This document shows positions 45,473-58,800 of a stretch of DNA of 64,000 nt, in pieces. Source of the DNA: Gymnopilus junonius (lineage: Eukaryota; Basidiomycota; Agaricomycetes; Agaricales; Galerinaceae); contig JADNYJ010000018.1 of NCBI GenBank assembly GCA_015501075.1, positions 1 through 64,000 of the forward strand, in the 5' to 3' direction. The notes beneath the pieces are model-generated. The model saw only the letters and a program-made list of their open reading frames with translations. It had not been told where the DNA came from and did no database searches. A program made the translations under genes and the position numbers. How positions within the stretch are numbered: the first letter of the stretch is position 1; every line of letters begins with the position of its first letter.

Positions 45473-46832
45473 ATGGATGTCCAGGTGCGCGCCGCAGCCG
45501 TCATTAGTGCACAGCTGATGCTCTTCGTGCGAGGATGTGCTTGTGGGTCCCGCCCTGCTCGTTCAACTTTGTTCCCGTTGCTGAAAACTCGCAGATGCCG
45601 CTTTTTTCTTGACCCTCTGGGAATGGATAACAACTCTAAATTTTGAGACACTTGTCATCTGGAGGTCAGAGCCCTCGTAAACTGCTTTTAATTCGATAAG
45701 GGCTTATTCATTGCTATCTACACTAGGAAGGACACCGACAAACGGTTACGTCTTTTGTATCTTACTTCACGTTATTTGGGGCTCCTGGCGCAAGCGTGCG
45801 TATCCTCACTCATTACTTGATCGCCTTGTATCTGACTCAATTTTTATTTCTCTGGCGCAGCACAAATGCCTTTGTTGTTGCATTTGTACAATTTAGCAAC
45901 TTTTTCGCTTCACCAAGCCACTGCCGAATATGGTACGGTTTTCAATTGGCAGTCTGCACAGTTTTGCTCGTGTCGATGGACTGTAATCTGATATTTCGGC
46001 GTACGTAAAGCAACCTCCCTGTACAAAACCTTCTAGCTCACACCTATCCTTGACAGTACATGCACTGTACAGACGCAGTCGTCTCATAACATGTTTCCTA
46101 CTGCCTAGTGTTCTTGTTGAAGCTCTTGTTGTTGCAGTCTGTGGGAGTTCTGCTATTCATTATTTATCATTTAGCAATGATGGTGCATGCTTACCAATGC
46201 ACGCATCAACCTCGATTATATATTTAACGTCAGTCATTCTTGATTTCTAAACCAGCAACCAGTTAATCCAGTGTTTTCTATATGATTAATTTACAGAATA
46301 GTGCAAATGGGCACACAAGTCATTATTTGGTCCATGACCTTCTACCAGTCCATCTTACTCTTCTTCCAGCATGGTTGGATGAAAATTCCTCTGTTATCCC
46401 TCATCACTCGTGATGGGCTTTGGGTATTTATCTTATTCACTGGTTTGTGCATAGATATTTTTTAGGAGCTTGATGTGTGATATTTTCTTTATTCAGCCCT
46501 TCTTGCTGCTATGCTATCAGATGCCATGAACCGAGAATTCGGAATGCAGGCTGCCCAATTGTGCTATGTCATCTTTCCGTAAGCTCTTTCATGATTCCTT
46601 TTCTATATTAATGCTTATGCCTTGAAGTATCTATGTTGCCTTTGTCTCTCTGTCAGTAAGTATGTTATAATGCTGAATTTGCAATTGTCACTGATCCTTG
46701 ATTTTTCAGAGCTGTAGGATTATAATGAACATAAGAACATTTGCCTTAGAATTACCAACAAGATCATTAGATTCAGGGACAGAACACATTGAACTAACCA
46801 CACTCTTTACAACAATTACTAGTACACCATAA
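45473..46832 (+). CDS. DUF6533-type seven-helix membrane protein
   Basis: A multi-exon gene of the large basidiomycete DUF6533 family. The start at 45473 leads over an intron to AAFFLTLWEWITTLNFETLV and IWRSEPS. A further intron leads to LRLLYLTSRYLGLLAQ, which is the family's N-terminal signature (helix, charged turn, helix). Later helices include NAFVVAFVQFSNFF, WYGFQLAVCTVLLV, VHALYRRSRLITCFLL, MGTQVIIWSMTFYQSILLFF and LLSLITRDGLWVFILF. The C terminus reads ISMLPL or, in my preferred frame, IYVAFVSLSSCRIIMNIRTF; the stop is at 46830-46832. Function is unknown; the size suggests a receptor-like or transport role in a membrane. Confidence 0.7.
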
Positions 46833-46924
46833 TTACCTTGATTCCTTAAAAACTCTCAGGGCTAAACTTCTACCGACTTAGCAATGCTATATCTTAGGGG
46901 AAAGTGTCAGAGTGAGTGTCCGAA

Positions 46925-48025
46925 TTAGTGGTTTACTGATTCTGAGTACCGAGATACATGTACAAGGTGATCAGGATACATGGTTGCCTCAGAATCATTG
47001 ACCAAAGCTTCCTGAACTATCATTTCGCCAGTAGTCTGTGAGTGCTCCACCAGTGTAACCCCAGTTGATAAGGGTGGTCCGTTGCTATTCGTTAAAAGAC
47101 CAATCTGTCTGTCGAACTCACTTTCTGTATAGGGGTTAAATTCAAAGTCAGAGGGCTCTAGATCTCGGGCCCCCAGGGGAGGCAGATACCCAGGCAATCT
47201 CCCTTCAGAGTCACCTCCAGGCTCTTCTAACCTGGTATATTGGTGTCCGTTCTGAACTTTGAGCTGGAAAGCGTGTTCTGTATCCAACCGCGTTGCCCAG
47301 GTAGTAGCCTTTCCGCGCTTCAGTTGATTAAGGTAACGAGTTACGATGATGGCTCCATCTGTAGATTCCTTGAATCAGAAGAGAACATGAGTCAGGAAGT
47401 CGCTTTTGGCACATACATAGCTCCACGATAAGGACGGTAATTGCGATGACTAGATAAACCCATCTTGCAAAGCCAAGAAATCCTTCGCACTGGCCCTGTG
47501 CTTGTGGGTCCTTTATGGCGGTCTCGCAAGCCAAGTTTTCGAAACTGGTTGTGGCATGAATCACTTCGTATGCTAGATATGCAGCAACTCCAAGGTTGAT
47601 GGTAAAATGAATATAGAGGATGTAGGAGTAGATCCGGACGAGAGACTGTTTGCGAACAATGGCACCTACTAATCTGTCAAGGGAAAAATTAACGTAAATC
47701 AAGCCACAGGAGGACATAGTATGCATACCCAAAGATCGAGGCTGCGAACAGAATAGTCTCCGTCAAAGCAGCGACTATGAAGGCATCACGCTCTCCACTA
47801 GTCAACCCTGCTGCGGCTTGTGAAGACAAAAAGTGTCATAACAAGTACGATATAGAAAAGGTAACGAAAAGCTGACACACAGGATACTTCAAACCACAAC
47901 ACCACCGTGAGCAAGCCTGCTACCAAGCAGCCAAGTATGGACATTGATACAACGCCTAGTCGGACAGGTAAGCAGCAGCAAAAGGTAGATCCCTCGAGGA
48001 ACAGTCGGCTGTAGCTGAATGGCAT
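46925..48025 (-). CDS. Four-helix membrane protein with acidic C-terminal tail
   Basis: The start at 48025 gives MPFSYSRLFLEGSTFCCCLP, with a Cys triplet that could be acylated. Hydrophobic segments follow: LGVVSMSILGCLVAGLLTVV, AFIVAALTETILFAASIFG, SYILYIHFTINLGVAAYLA and ARWVYLVIAITVLIVELY. The tail has a PGYLPPLG motif and many Asp/Glu/Thr residues, stop at 46925. The layout resembles tetraspan fungal proteins; no named family is recognised. Orientation is convergent with the DUF6533 gene. Confidence 0.6.
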
Positions 48026-48365
48026 TTTGGAGTAGAAGCGAGTGTACACTGCGAATTTGTACGTTAAAATGTCGAAGACCTGTGCAAAAGCCTGGCAAGG
48101 CTGTGAAGCAAGCGCAGGCACTGTACAACTTGTGCAAGTGCCACACCAGGCTGTCGTGGGGACAGTGACTATGTCTAAATTTAGTGCCAACATGCAATGA
48201 CTCCATTTGGACTGGTTTGAGACGGAAAGGTTCGCCACATAGTAACAAGCAAACACATGGAGACAAGATCCTAATTGCGACGCGCCAGCCGCCATCTGAA
48301 CGATTGTCCCTCGTAAAATCTAAAGGTCGTCATTCAAGCATTTCTCTTCTGTCTTGATTCATGAC
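48026..48365. promoter_or_regulatory. Shared upstream region
   Basis: Lies between the divergent starts at 48025 and 48366. Long open frames on the minus strand continue the membrane gene upstream with another possible start at 48295, but the MPFSYSRLF start is the most natural. Confidence 0.4.
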
Positions 48366-49293
48366 ATGAACAAGCGTTTTCATGTCCAAAGGCTGCATGT
48401 TGTTCATTCGGTAAATTTCCAACGATCCAGTCCATGAATGAGCTGACCAAGTTTGTGACCTTAGCTCGATTCCCTGTTATACCAGCTGCATACACTTTCT
48501 TTTTTTTTATCTCCTTCGTTGTGGCTCTATATATGCAGAGTCATCTCCCAATTTCATTGCTCCAAGCCCAGAGAACTGGATCCAACGCGGTCGTTACGGT
48601 TCTTCCTCACAGCGCTAATTTTTCTGAACTTGCCCAATTTTTGGAATCACGCAATGCGGGGAGCTGTGGAAGGCCGAACTATAATACTTGACTTCGTTGG
48701 CATGTGTGAGCTAGCTTTGTACCAAGGCCTGGGTTTGGTACCCTCTGACTATTAATCCAGCTTTCGTTCCGTCAAAGATTCAATTACTCTCCCTCGACAT
48801 GTTTATCATGGTATTACAGCTCCTGCTCATTACCATCGCATACGAGACTTCTGCATATTACCACAGCGAAGAGGCCGACCAGCAGGATGTGCTTCTGGCT
48901 GAACCTCCGACGAGACCGTTTACAATTCCTCTATTCTACACTTCACTGGAACCTTCCTCCGAAGCTTCGCAGTCCTCTGCAATATCACATAAGGGTCCAA
49001 AAGTTCTTCCTCCTTCTCATGGATTACCTTTTGTTATCGACCTTCACTTTAATCCTCTCATAGCACAACTTCGTCATCCGCCGCTACCGCCTCTTCCACA
49101 ATCTAGAAACTCTGACTCAGTTCTCCCCCTTCCGAGTACGACATCATGGCATCTTCCTGGTATAAGGATGTGGATGCGTGCAACGCAGATGAGGGAGAGT
49201 AGAGAGGGTGGGAGCAGAACACTTCCAATGACGGCGGCGGATTCGGAGACTCAGAGCAACCTCCCAGGAGAGATAGACCTACGCCGAGGATAG
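48366..49293 (+). CDS. DUF1746 membrane protein
   Basis: A fungal DUF1746 protein. Exon 1 at 48366-48410 encodes MNKRFHVQRLHVVHS. After an intron the frame continues with LDSLLYQLHTLSFFLSPSLW, CSKPRELDPTRSLRFFLT and RGAVEGRTIILDFVGM. A second intron precedes PSKIQLLSLDMFIMVLQLLL, a further helix. The C-terminal half is disordered and Pro/Ser-rich; the stop is at 49291-49293. Expected in an internal membrane, with several spans. Function is not established to my knowledge. An ATG at 48434 opens a competing frame that does not fit the family. Confidence 0.7.
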
Positions 49294-49405
49294 AAATGGT
49301 TAACCAGGAAATTTGTTGTATTAGTGTATGCTATTCCTAGTCCTCGTGGACTTTCAAGGTCATCTGCCTTGCTTCATCTGCAACTACTTAGATAATGCGC
49401 ATATA

Positions 49406-49594
49406 TTAGTTGGGCTTACTCACTGCTTCACGTAGGCACTTCTGGAAAAAAAGGAACTCCTTTTTGCAGGTGTCCTTGTTGATATCGGCGTAGTTACTGA
49501 CGACACATTTAGCATACACTGTCGCTTGTGTGGCGCATGTCGCAGTGGAATGCAAAGCAAGTCGTGTCAGAGGATGATTGCGCTGAACCTGCAT
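49406..49594 (-). CDS. NDUFAF8-like twin CX9C mitochondrial protein
   Basis: A 62-residue protein with twin CX9C motifs: CATQATVYAKC and CKKEFLFFQKC. The layout suits a small intermembrane-space or matrix protein folded by the Mia40 pathway. The spacing and the KDTCKKEF segment resemble NDUFAF8 (C17orf89), a factor for complex I assembly with NDUFAF5. The frame is complete in one exon, starting at 49594 and stopping at 49406. The family call is plausible, but other CHCH proteins cannot be excluded. Confidence 0.65.
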   Translation of the reverse strand: MQVQRNHPLTRLALHSTATCATQATVYAKCVVSNYADINKDTCKKEFLFFQKCLREAVSKPN

Positions 49595-49879
49595 GAATGT
49601 TTTTGGAAAGTCTTTATCCGGGGGTCAGGCAGTAGATGTAAATTACGTAAGTTTGATCGCAAACGCTGGCATTTTGCGGCTGCCTATTTTTGGTAGGCAC
49701 ATGGACATCCGGCGGGTTGTTCAAAGTTCGAACCATTGACCTTGCGTTCCAGCGTACTCTGTCTTTGGCCACTCTGTCCTTGGCCCCTCTCCTGATGAAA
49801 CTTTGTCCGACACAAGTTTCAGATACACTCTGGCCTTTAGAATTTAGCCTTGCTGACTCGAATCTTTGCCTAGCAAACC
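49595..49879. promoter_or_regulatory. Bidirectional promoter
   Basis: 285 bases between the CHCH gene and the Csf1 gene. TTGGCC-type repeats (CTTTGGCCACTCTGTCCTTG) occur near 49763-49790. Confidence 0.45.
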
Positions 49880-52800
49880 ATGTTTAGCCATCTCTTGCTC
49901 ATAGCTTGCATCTGTATCGTCGTGGCCCTCGTCCTGTACTTCTTTTATTGGAACCGTTTTATCGCTTTCATCATTGGCCATGCCATCCGAATACTCTTTT
50001 GGAACCAAGAACGGTCGAGTGTATGGGTTGAAATTGGTACGTTTCAATTTCATTTGGGTACAGGAGCGCTTCATGAATTATTTCCACAGGTTCCATACAT
50101 TTTTCTCTCTTGACTGGAAGAATACTTCTTAAGGACGTGCGATATCACTCGAGCAACCAGACAATCAAGATCGTCAAAGGTCAAATCCAGTGGAGGTATT
50201 GGATCAGGAAACCAACCTCTGAGGAAGAAATCATTTCTGTTCCAGGAGAACATGGTATGCATTATTATGAAATCGATCAGCTCTCATTTACGTGGTACCA
50301 GTGAAAGACAGTTCTCGCCTATGGTCTTGTCGCATCCACTTATCCTTCCAGGGCGTGGAATGTTTTCTGTATAACAAAACTGCTGCTTATGACCATATCC
50401 TCGACCAGCTCGAGAGAATGAACCGGCCTACTTCTCGGACTAGTTCTCATCAGAGATTCTTTAGTAGATTCTCTCGTCAAGGTAAATCCTTGCATTCGTC
50501 TTGTTTGTCCTTGCCACCTCAACGTGCCCCCGAAGATAGCTCATCTCCATTCTATCCTCCATCCATTGTTAGAGCTTCTATGCAAGTCCCTGAGTCCCTG
50601 AAAAAGGCCATGGCTTGGTTCAGACACCAATTGCCCACTCTTGATCCGAAAGATCTTTTACCTCTCGGAATTGATATCCAAACTGGTGCTATTGTCCTTG
50701 GCAACCCATCGACGCCTAATTTGCTTGTTGCCGAGTTTCGAGACGCGCTTGGTACCTTTGGTATTGCCGCTGTATGTTTCTCTTTCCAACCACTATAACT
50801 CGCCTCTCAGAAGAATTGCTTTGTAGTCCAAGTCAAGATATGATCTTTATAAACAAGTCCTGAACCTCAAATTTCAGAAGTCTTTGGTAAGGCTTGTACC
50901 GAATGAAGACTACGTGAATCCTATTACTGCCCTGGGAGCTGTAATCCATGACAGAATCGGTCGGTTAGTAACATTTTGGCTTGAGTTATGAAGAATGACC
51001 CACCATTGTAACATCTCGACAGTGACGCTACCCTCCGCAAACCTTCTTTTTATCAAAGCTATCGGAATTTCTTCAAACTCTGGAGACAGGTTAAACTCTA
51101 TGATTCAGTCACTGATTATTTCAAGAGCCAACGTATAAATCGGTCACAGCCTCTGAAAAAGTCGACTAAATTGGCAGATGAGGAAAACTCCAATTGGTGC
51201 TGACTTCTCTAAACTTGAGTATGCCATAGAACGTAAAATATTGGAAACACCGACACTGGAATTGACTTACTGCATGGATGTCGTTGGAGAGGTCCCTTCA
51301 CACATACCAACAGCGCGTTACGCTTCAGCCGACATGCATGACATTGGCAATCGCGACACAGATCCAGAATGGGGCATTGATTTAGTCATACACGGTGGAT
51401 TCCTACGATACGGACCCTGGGCCGACAGGCAAAGGTAATGTTACATGTACTTCATGTTTGATTTGCGTGAAACAGATAGGATTTCATTAGGGCAGAATTG
51501 CAACGCATTTTTTTCCCTCCGGTATATGTAGATTCGGACGTTACCCCAGTCCTTAGACCGGGAGACAAAAGGAGGTGGACCGCTCTGCAAATTTTTGTGG
51601 AACTTCGCGATGAAACAGTTCTTCATACTCCATTTCGCGAGGCGTCCAAGGTATTTATAATTACCCAAATTCCTGTATGTCGCCTGAAGTCCTTCGCAGG
51701 ACTGGCAATGGGACGGAGTAGTCGATGTGCCAGACAGGCCTCGAGCTCGTGAATCGGCTTCAATCAGTGTTGTTGTGGGTGACTGTTCTTCTGTTAACTA
51801 TGTCGTTCCGATGGTCGTAGGACCGACGGGATACGAGTCCACCCTAGAGGTTCATCTCGACGCCGTGTCCATTACTTCAAGCCTGAATGACATACGGCTT
51901 ATTTCCGCAGAATCTTGCCGTGTGCGCAGCGCATTTTTTTGACATACTTGTCTAGAGCTAAACTTCAACTAGATTCGTTGTGAATTTCCAAGTCATGTAC
52001 GCTGGGACGCAGAACGATCGTGGACAATTGCTGCTTATCTACGACAACCGGCTCTATTTCTTTTGCGGGATCACATCAATATGTTTACTGACCTTGGAAA
52101 GGACTGGATGTCCGGGCCCCCTGCAGATTACCAAAACTTTATTCCTATGGTTTATATCTTTAAACTTGAAATGCACCACTTCGAGATGAATCTGTATGCA
52201 AATGATCACAACATAGTTGATAGGCCCTTGATTAAAGATGAAAACGGTACGATATCAAAATATACAATTTGCACATACCTAACTATTGAATCTGAAGCTC
52301 TCGTTACGCTCAGGGGACCCCATCTGAGGTCCATTACTACGATTCCTTCAAACGACTTCAGGCCCGAATCGATATTAATCCCTTTCATTATAACGGTCCC
52401 TGATATTGCAATGTCCTCTTCTTTGCCTCGGTGGAATACTCATGCACTGCATGCCAAGGAGAAAGACATTAATATTATGAAATCTGATCATCTCAGTATA
52501 GGTGGCTCATATCGTTATTTTAGCGAAGTGAGGGAGGACCTTGTGGAACAACTAAAGCTTCAATTCGACGTGTGTATTTGTCTGTACTTGTATTCCCCAT
52601 TCTAATCAAATGTGTAGGCTAGAGGAACAGCTTTTCGAGCTTATGGGTGGTCCATACGTCATTTCATGGTGCTACGAGATAATTATTTTGGTTCATTTAC
52701 GCACTTCCAGACGCTGTCGGAGTACCTCGAGAAAAGGCAAAGAGGTGTTCCTATTGGTGATCCAATTGCTTTAAAATATCGTCATGGCAAAGTACGTCAG

Positions 52801-55800
52801 TAAGATTATTTTTTTTCTCCGTTGACCGTTTTCCGTTTTGTCAAGAATAATATGCTCCAAGTTGAAATAACGTTAAGAGTGGAAAACTCCAAAATCTTGT
52901 TGCCCCTTGGTTTGATCGGCGCTCCGACGCAATACGCGATTGGAGTAGCCACTGCCGTGCAGGGCGAAGACAATTATCTGGTCTTGAAAGTGCAGGAAAT
53001 ACAGCTCGGACTTCGAGTTCACGATTATTTTATGGGTATTTGCCTTTTTTTTTTTTGAAGGAACAACTCCAGATGCTAATTTCTGGTGCCACTGCCCACA
53101 GATATGTCTTTGAATGTCGACACCGTTATAGGAGCGATTCAGCGTGGTCAACTTACTCTGCCTTCGTTATCGTCGACATATAAAGAAATACTGATATTGG
53201 ATGGTTTGTCCGGCTCTGCTTTTGGTGTGGAAGGCTCTTCCTAATTCTTTCTAGGCATCAACATCACTGCACATCGTTTGTTCGGCCCTCAACCCAGAAC
53301 TGCGACTTACTTGTGCATCTGGGAAATTGCAATGGGAACCATCAAAGGTTTTATGTCAGCAAGTGAAGTCAATTATTGGCTGAAGCCATTGACTCTTTTC
53401 GATTAAATTTTGTTGACGTTGTGAACGCTCCTGCCGATGAATTTTGCCAGCCATTGACCCTGATGGTAATGTATGCACCTGATTCATGATGATGCAAATA
53501 CTTCCTAATGCCTCTTGCAGTCACATTTTGCAAATTTACTATCGAAACCAATCGAGACAACTATCAGAGCTCCGCACACCGCATTGCTGGTCAGAGTCCC
53601 ACAAGGATTCAAGTTCGATAGCAATGACCTTGGTACTCGTCAATATCACAAATTAAACAGCTTGATTGTCCCGCAAAATTTATCAGCATACTTATCAATA
53701 CGTCAACTGAACGAGATACATGGTTAGAAGCGGCAGAGGTATCCTTTGATATACGTCTCGACCTGTACTCATCCCCAGCGGGGTTGAAACTATGACCAGC
53801 AAACAGATGGCTTTCGTAGCAAACCAAGACAGATAACGGGTCGTGCAAAAAGTATCTTTACCAGTTGAGGCGAGAAGCTCCAGGCAAGATATTTCTTTTC
53901 CTGAAGAATCATTTTTTCATCGAGTTTTTTCAGATTGTAACGTATCACATAGAAGTGGAGTTTACATGCCCCAGCCTGTATTACCAAACTCTGTCAATGG
54001 AACAGCTCCCCTCGGACCTAAATCGGGAGCGGTCCACGACAGAAATCCTCGTCAAGGAAGTTTTCATTCCCGGAGGATCCGTCTGATTCAGAAGGGAGGA
54101 ACGAGTCTCTGAGGCTGATCGAGACGCCAGGCTGGCGTAAGTTACCCTTCGATTTCTGGCACATTACTAAACAAGGATGCAGGAGGACCCGCACATCGAC
54201 ACCGGCCCACGAACGTCCAGAAGACGATGCTGCAATGTCGAGTGGGGATGAGTCTGATGAGCTGACTTAACGGACGCTGGTTCTGCGGAAGAAATTGGTC
54301 TGATGTTGGAGGTGATTCTCCTTTCAAGTTCGTCAACATCTAAATGGAATTTGATCCATGGCGTTGCAGATTCTTTGAATGAAGAGCCAATTGGTTCACT
54401 TATGACGTTCTATTCGCCTCTTGTAAGACATTTTGTGGCAAAATGGTCACAGATGCCGTGGGATGGCGAGACATTTGAGATGACCAGGGTGAGTCTCCGC
54501 TGTTCGCATGAGATCTTGACTGCATTGACCTTTCCATTGTGGCATTAGGATCGGGCACCATTCATTCGCCCTTCCTCGGAGACTGCAATGATGGCAACTT
54601 TAAGGATGAGGCCTCTCTTTCTATACCGGAATGCATAGTGGAAAATGAGGACATTAGCACTCTGCGTGTGAAATTTTGCAAGACTGGGAGGATTATTACC
54701 ACTCCCCTTTTGCTCCAGGCTGCTCTCTACTTCGAAGAAGATATAAAGGATATCGTAAGCACAGAATGGTTTTTTCTTGGTATGTCATCATCTCATCCTA
54801 TTTGAATAGGTCCCTCATCCAGAGGCATGTATTGATTCACTCTTGATTGATTGCCTTGCAAATATTAGTGCAAAAAAAACATCGAAATATTTCGCTTTTC
54901 AGATTGATCTACCCCACGCAACAGGGCGTCACATCCAGCATGTGAACGCTTCCTGAGAATAATACAAATGTCGCTGGGCAATGGAGTCTACGGCTATGCC
55001 GTCGAACCTGGATATAATGTCTCTTTGAATCTGAGTGTTCGTGGACTTCGTTTTCGGGCGTCCTAGGAGGGGAAAATCCAGCCATCAAGGCGTCAATAGG
55101 CCAAGTTATCGCAACATTGGATACCTCAATAGACAAACGAACGTTGACGTCTATCTCCCCTGACACCCTCATTTTCGAGTTGATCATCTCTACATCTGCC
55201 ATTGAATTAGCGCACAATCATCTTTGGCTGAAGCTAGACGATATATCGGTTAATGCAAGCAATCACAGTCCTGAGTTGGCTGCAACGACCTTGACTGCTT
55301 TCTTGTCTTTGGGAACTCTATGCAAAAGATTTCATTCATCGACTAAGATCCCATCATATAAAAAACCACAAGGAAAGTCATTTATAACCTACTGAAGACC
55401 TCTGAACAACAGGGACCTGTTATCGATCCTCTTTCTACGATTCAACCCTCATATCTTGTGCAGAAAGGCATGCCACATCTACTGCGGACGGACGCAACAT
55501 TTAGATTACTATACCACCTCCGCAGTTGCCTTTTGCACATCCCTCAGGACATTTCTCAACAGACCATCGGTGAAGTCGCTTTGCGTGACCTGTCGTCGGC
55601 AATTGAATCCAGACTAGCTTTGTTGGATCAAGATGCAGCTAGTATTGACGATCTAACGTCAGTGGACCCAGTTTTCTTTGGAAAAGAGGCGAGCTGGAAT
55701 GCAACAGAGCGATCTCCAGGAAACAAATTCAATGCTTCGTTATCTCTTCAAGTCGTGCGCGCCTGTGTCCTGATTCCTGCTCCTGTAGGAGGATCATCGA

Positions 55801-58800
55801 GTCAATTCACGGTCAATAGTTTGGCAGTCGACGTGCAATCAAGGATGTTGGACCTCATCCAAATCAATACCAGCAACCCATCTAGTTGCGTCCCAAACTT
55901 CCTTGCGTTCCAAAGCAACAAAGATTGTGCGCGAAACGGTTGTATTCATGTCGCTTGGAAGCATGGCCTTGATAGTAAACACCTCACCTAATGCACTTCG
56001 CCCAACACATTTTGCGCGTGAAAAGACGGTTTACGGTCAGTTTAAAAGATGGTTCTCAACACGTCATAGGCGGATCATCAGATAAATCCTCGAACCATCA
56101 ACCTTCTGGAGCTCTGCTTACTCAAAATCTTCGCCAACATCCAGCATATTCACATACAAGCAGCTGCAGAGAACCTGGTGCTTGCCTTTGGCATAAACGG
56201 ATTGCAGGCATCTTCCACCTTCTTGTTACTCATAATCAAACCATTCAATCTATGAACCAAGTGTCTTACTTGATAAAATGTATTTCCAGGCTCGTTCACC
56301 TGCGGATCATTCCAAAGACAGTGATCAAGATATTTTGGCCTCTTTGTTGTTCAAGACCTGCCGCATGAGTGCTGTGTCACGCCCAGAAACAGGTTCGAAG
56401 GAAAATTTAAAATTTGCAATCACACAAGATAGTTTACACTTGCAAGTTCCACGCAGTGCTCTCCGCTTATACCGTTTTATCGACGAATGGAGAGCGGATT
56501 ATTTTCCCGGAATCGAAGCAGCTGTGAAGACTTTACTTTCGGAATACAATGCAGGACCTTCCAGGCCCCATTCTCCTACGCCTTCACATTTATCACGCCG
56601 TAGTCGTATCCTACAGATACATTGTGCTGTGCAGCACTTTGAAGTCTCTTTGCAGGTGATGCATGGCACCTGGCTGTCCTGGGAAGCTCATCAAACAATC
56701 GTTTACTTCGATTCATCCGGTGCTTTGAGGGCTGGATGGTCGCATGCATTTGGATTACAAGTTAAATTTATGGTCGTCAACGTCTCTTCAAAACCTATTG
56801 CTCAAGACTCTGCGCCCAGCTCCCGAGTAAAGCTAACTTTGCCACCTCTTTCGCTTGCAGGCCATTCAGATGGATATCATATACACACCTTGATACTTTT
56901 GGAGTTTATAGACCTCAAGGTAAAACCCTCTCATTGGGATACACTGTTATCTGTTCAACAAAAGTTTGGACAAGACTTCAACGATCTTGTCGCTTTGATA
57001 CAAAAGTCTCGTCAGAAGAAGCCATTACCTTCTCAGGAGGGAGGAGCGCATAGTCAGAAGAAGAAAGCATTTGCGTACGAAGCTCACTGGAAGATGCGAG
57101 GCTTTCGTATTGGGTTGGAAGGAGTGTCCTCAACAGTCGTGTTAGAGTGTCAAGACATCAATGGAAGTGTCAGCAACGCCAAGAGGTGGTCGTGGGACGT
57201 AGGAGTATCAGATCTTGCACTATCCCTCGCCTCACGGCTAAGTAGGTCGGAGAGGACTCTTTTCAGCCCCAATCACCGTTCGGCTTTCGTGACAATTGAT
57301 TTCCGGATCAATGGGTTGGACCCAGCTCTGGAACACGAGAAGACACTTGAACTCTCTATAAGTAAAATGCATGCGGTCATGCAGCCGAGTTCAATCGGCG
57401 AGTTTGGTGATTTCATTGATAACTTACAGGTAATCTCACCTTTCTTCTATTACTGGCGTTTTCCTCAAAAGTTGTATGCAGGCTGAGATGTTGGAGCGTC
57501 GAGAAGAACGTGCATCACAGATGGCAGCATTCAAAGAGAAAACGCAAAGTATCCTCAAAACTTTCGATGTCAACATCGGGGAAGTCCCGTTGGAGGAGAG
57601 GTCCTGGATTTCCAAATTGATTGTGAACGTCTCAATTCGCAGTATCGGAGTAGCTTTCCCATTAACGCATAGCGAGGAACTGGTACTCCCCGGCTCCAAG
57701 GAATCCTCCCCTGTGCGCGCGTTCTTATGCTCAGTCAAATCTATCGAATTTGGGACACGCCGAGGTGAAACAGGCCAAGCTGTAATGCAGCATCTCTCTT
57801 TCCAATTCGTTTCTCAGTGAGTAACGTCTTATTGGTCTCTGATTTTCTATCTGAAAGGGCTCCCCAGGTTTAGACAGTCCGTTCCTGATAACTTCACTGC
57901 TGAGAGGCATCATACGCAAAACTGCCTTCTCTATCCTGAAATGAGGGCTCAGCTTCGTTCTTCAAGTCCAGGATCATCAAGACAGATATGGGTCAAAGCG
58001 GATGTGAGCGGTTTCGTTCTGGATATCGATTCCACAATTCCAAAATACATATTTGCCTTAATCGATGTCTATCGACAAGGGAAAGAGCGTGTCGACCGTC
58101 TTTCTGTCAATGTGCCTTCAACACCGTTTTCGTCGATCCCGATTTTCGAGGACAGCAAATCAACTTCACTTGAGAGGCGTTATTCAGCTGTGCCTACCTC
58201 TAATGTCTTCATGAATTTGGTCTTTCATAGTGGCAAAGTGCGGTTCTTTAGCGCTGCTGCCAGCAGTCTCTTCAAGAGCATCTTATCTTCAAATCATTTC
58301 CGAGAACTATTGGATGAACAAGTACTTGGCCTAGGTGCTGAAGTGTTCAATCTTCCTGTCGTAACCGTGTGGGGAGAATACCGAGCAACTCCAGCCACCC
58401 ACAAGCTGTCCAAAGTGTCAGAAAAAGTCCCATCTGTTCTCATGTTTAACTCAACAGTCCACTCAAGTAGCAATGTGTTACGACCAACTTTACTTCCATT
58501 CTTAACGGAATTCATTGGTCACTTAGAAACCCGCATGCGAAAAGTCACTTCGGGGCAGTCACAGTCGCCGGTAGCACCGCCGCCACTTCTTCCTACCATG
58601 TCTTTGCCGAGCATGGATGACGGCCTTGAAAAATCTATCTCCAGCACGCAAATATGTTTCAGCCTGCAGATTGACCGTTCGAAATTGGAGCTCACCTGCC
58701 AACCTGATGTCAATGTCGTCGCCGGACTACATTGGGAAAGTGGAGGTTTTGTTATAAACGTTGCGCCTGGTGCAAGCCAAGCTTCCCTGTTCGGCAGCGT

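Noticed and set aside
45361..45651. A 96-codon minus-strand frame
   Set aside because: It overlaps the opposite-strand first exons of the DUF6533 gene, whose conserved helices are recognisable. The minus frame has no family features.
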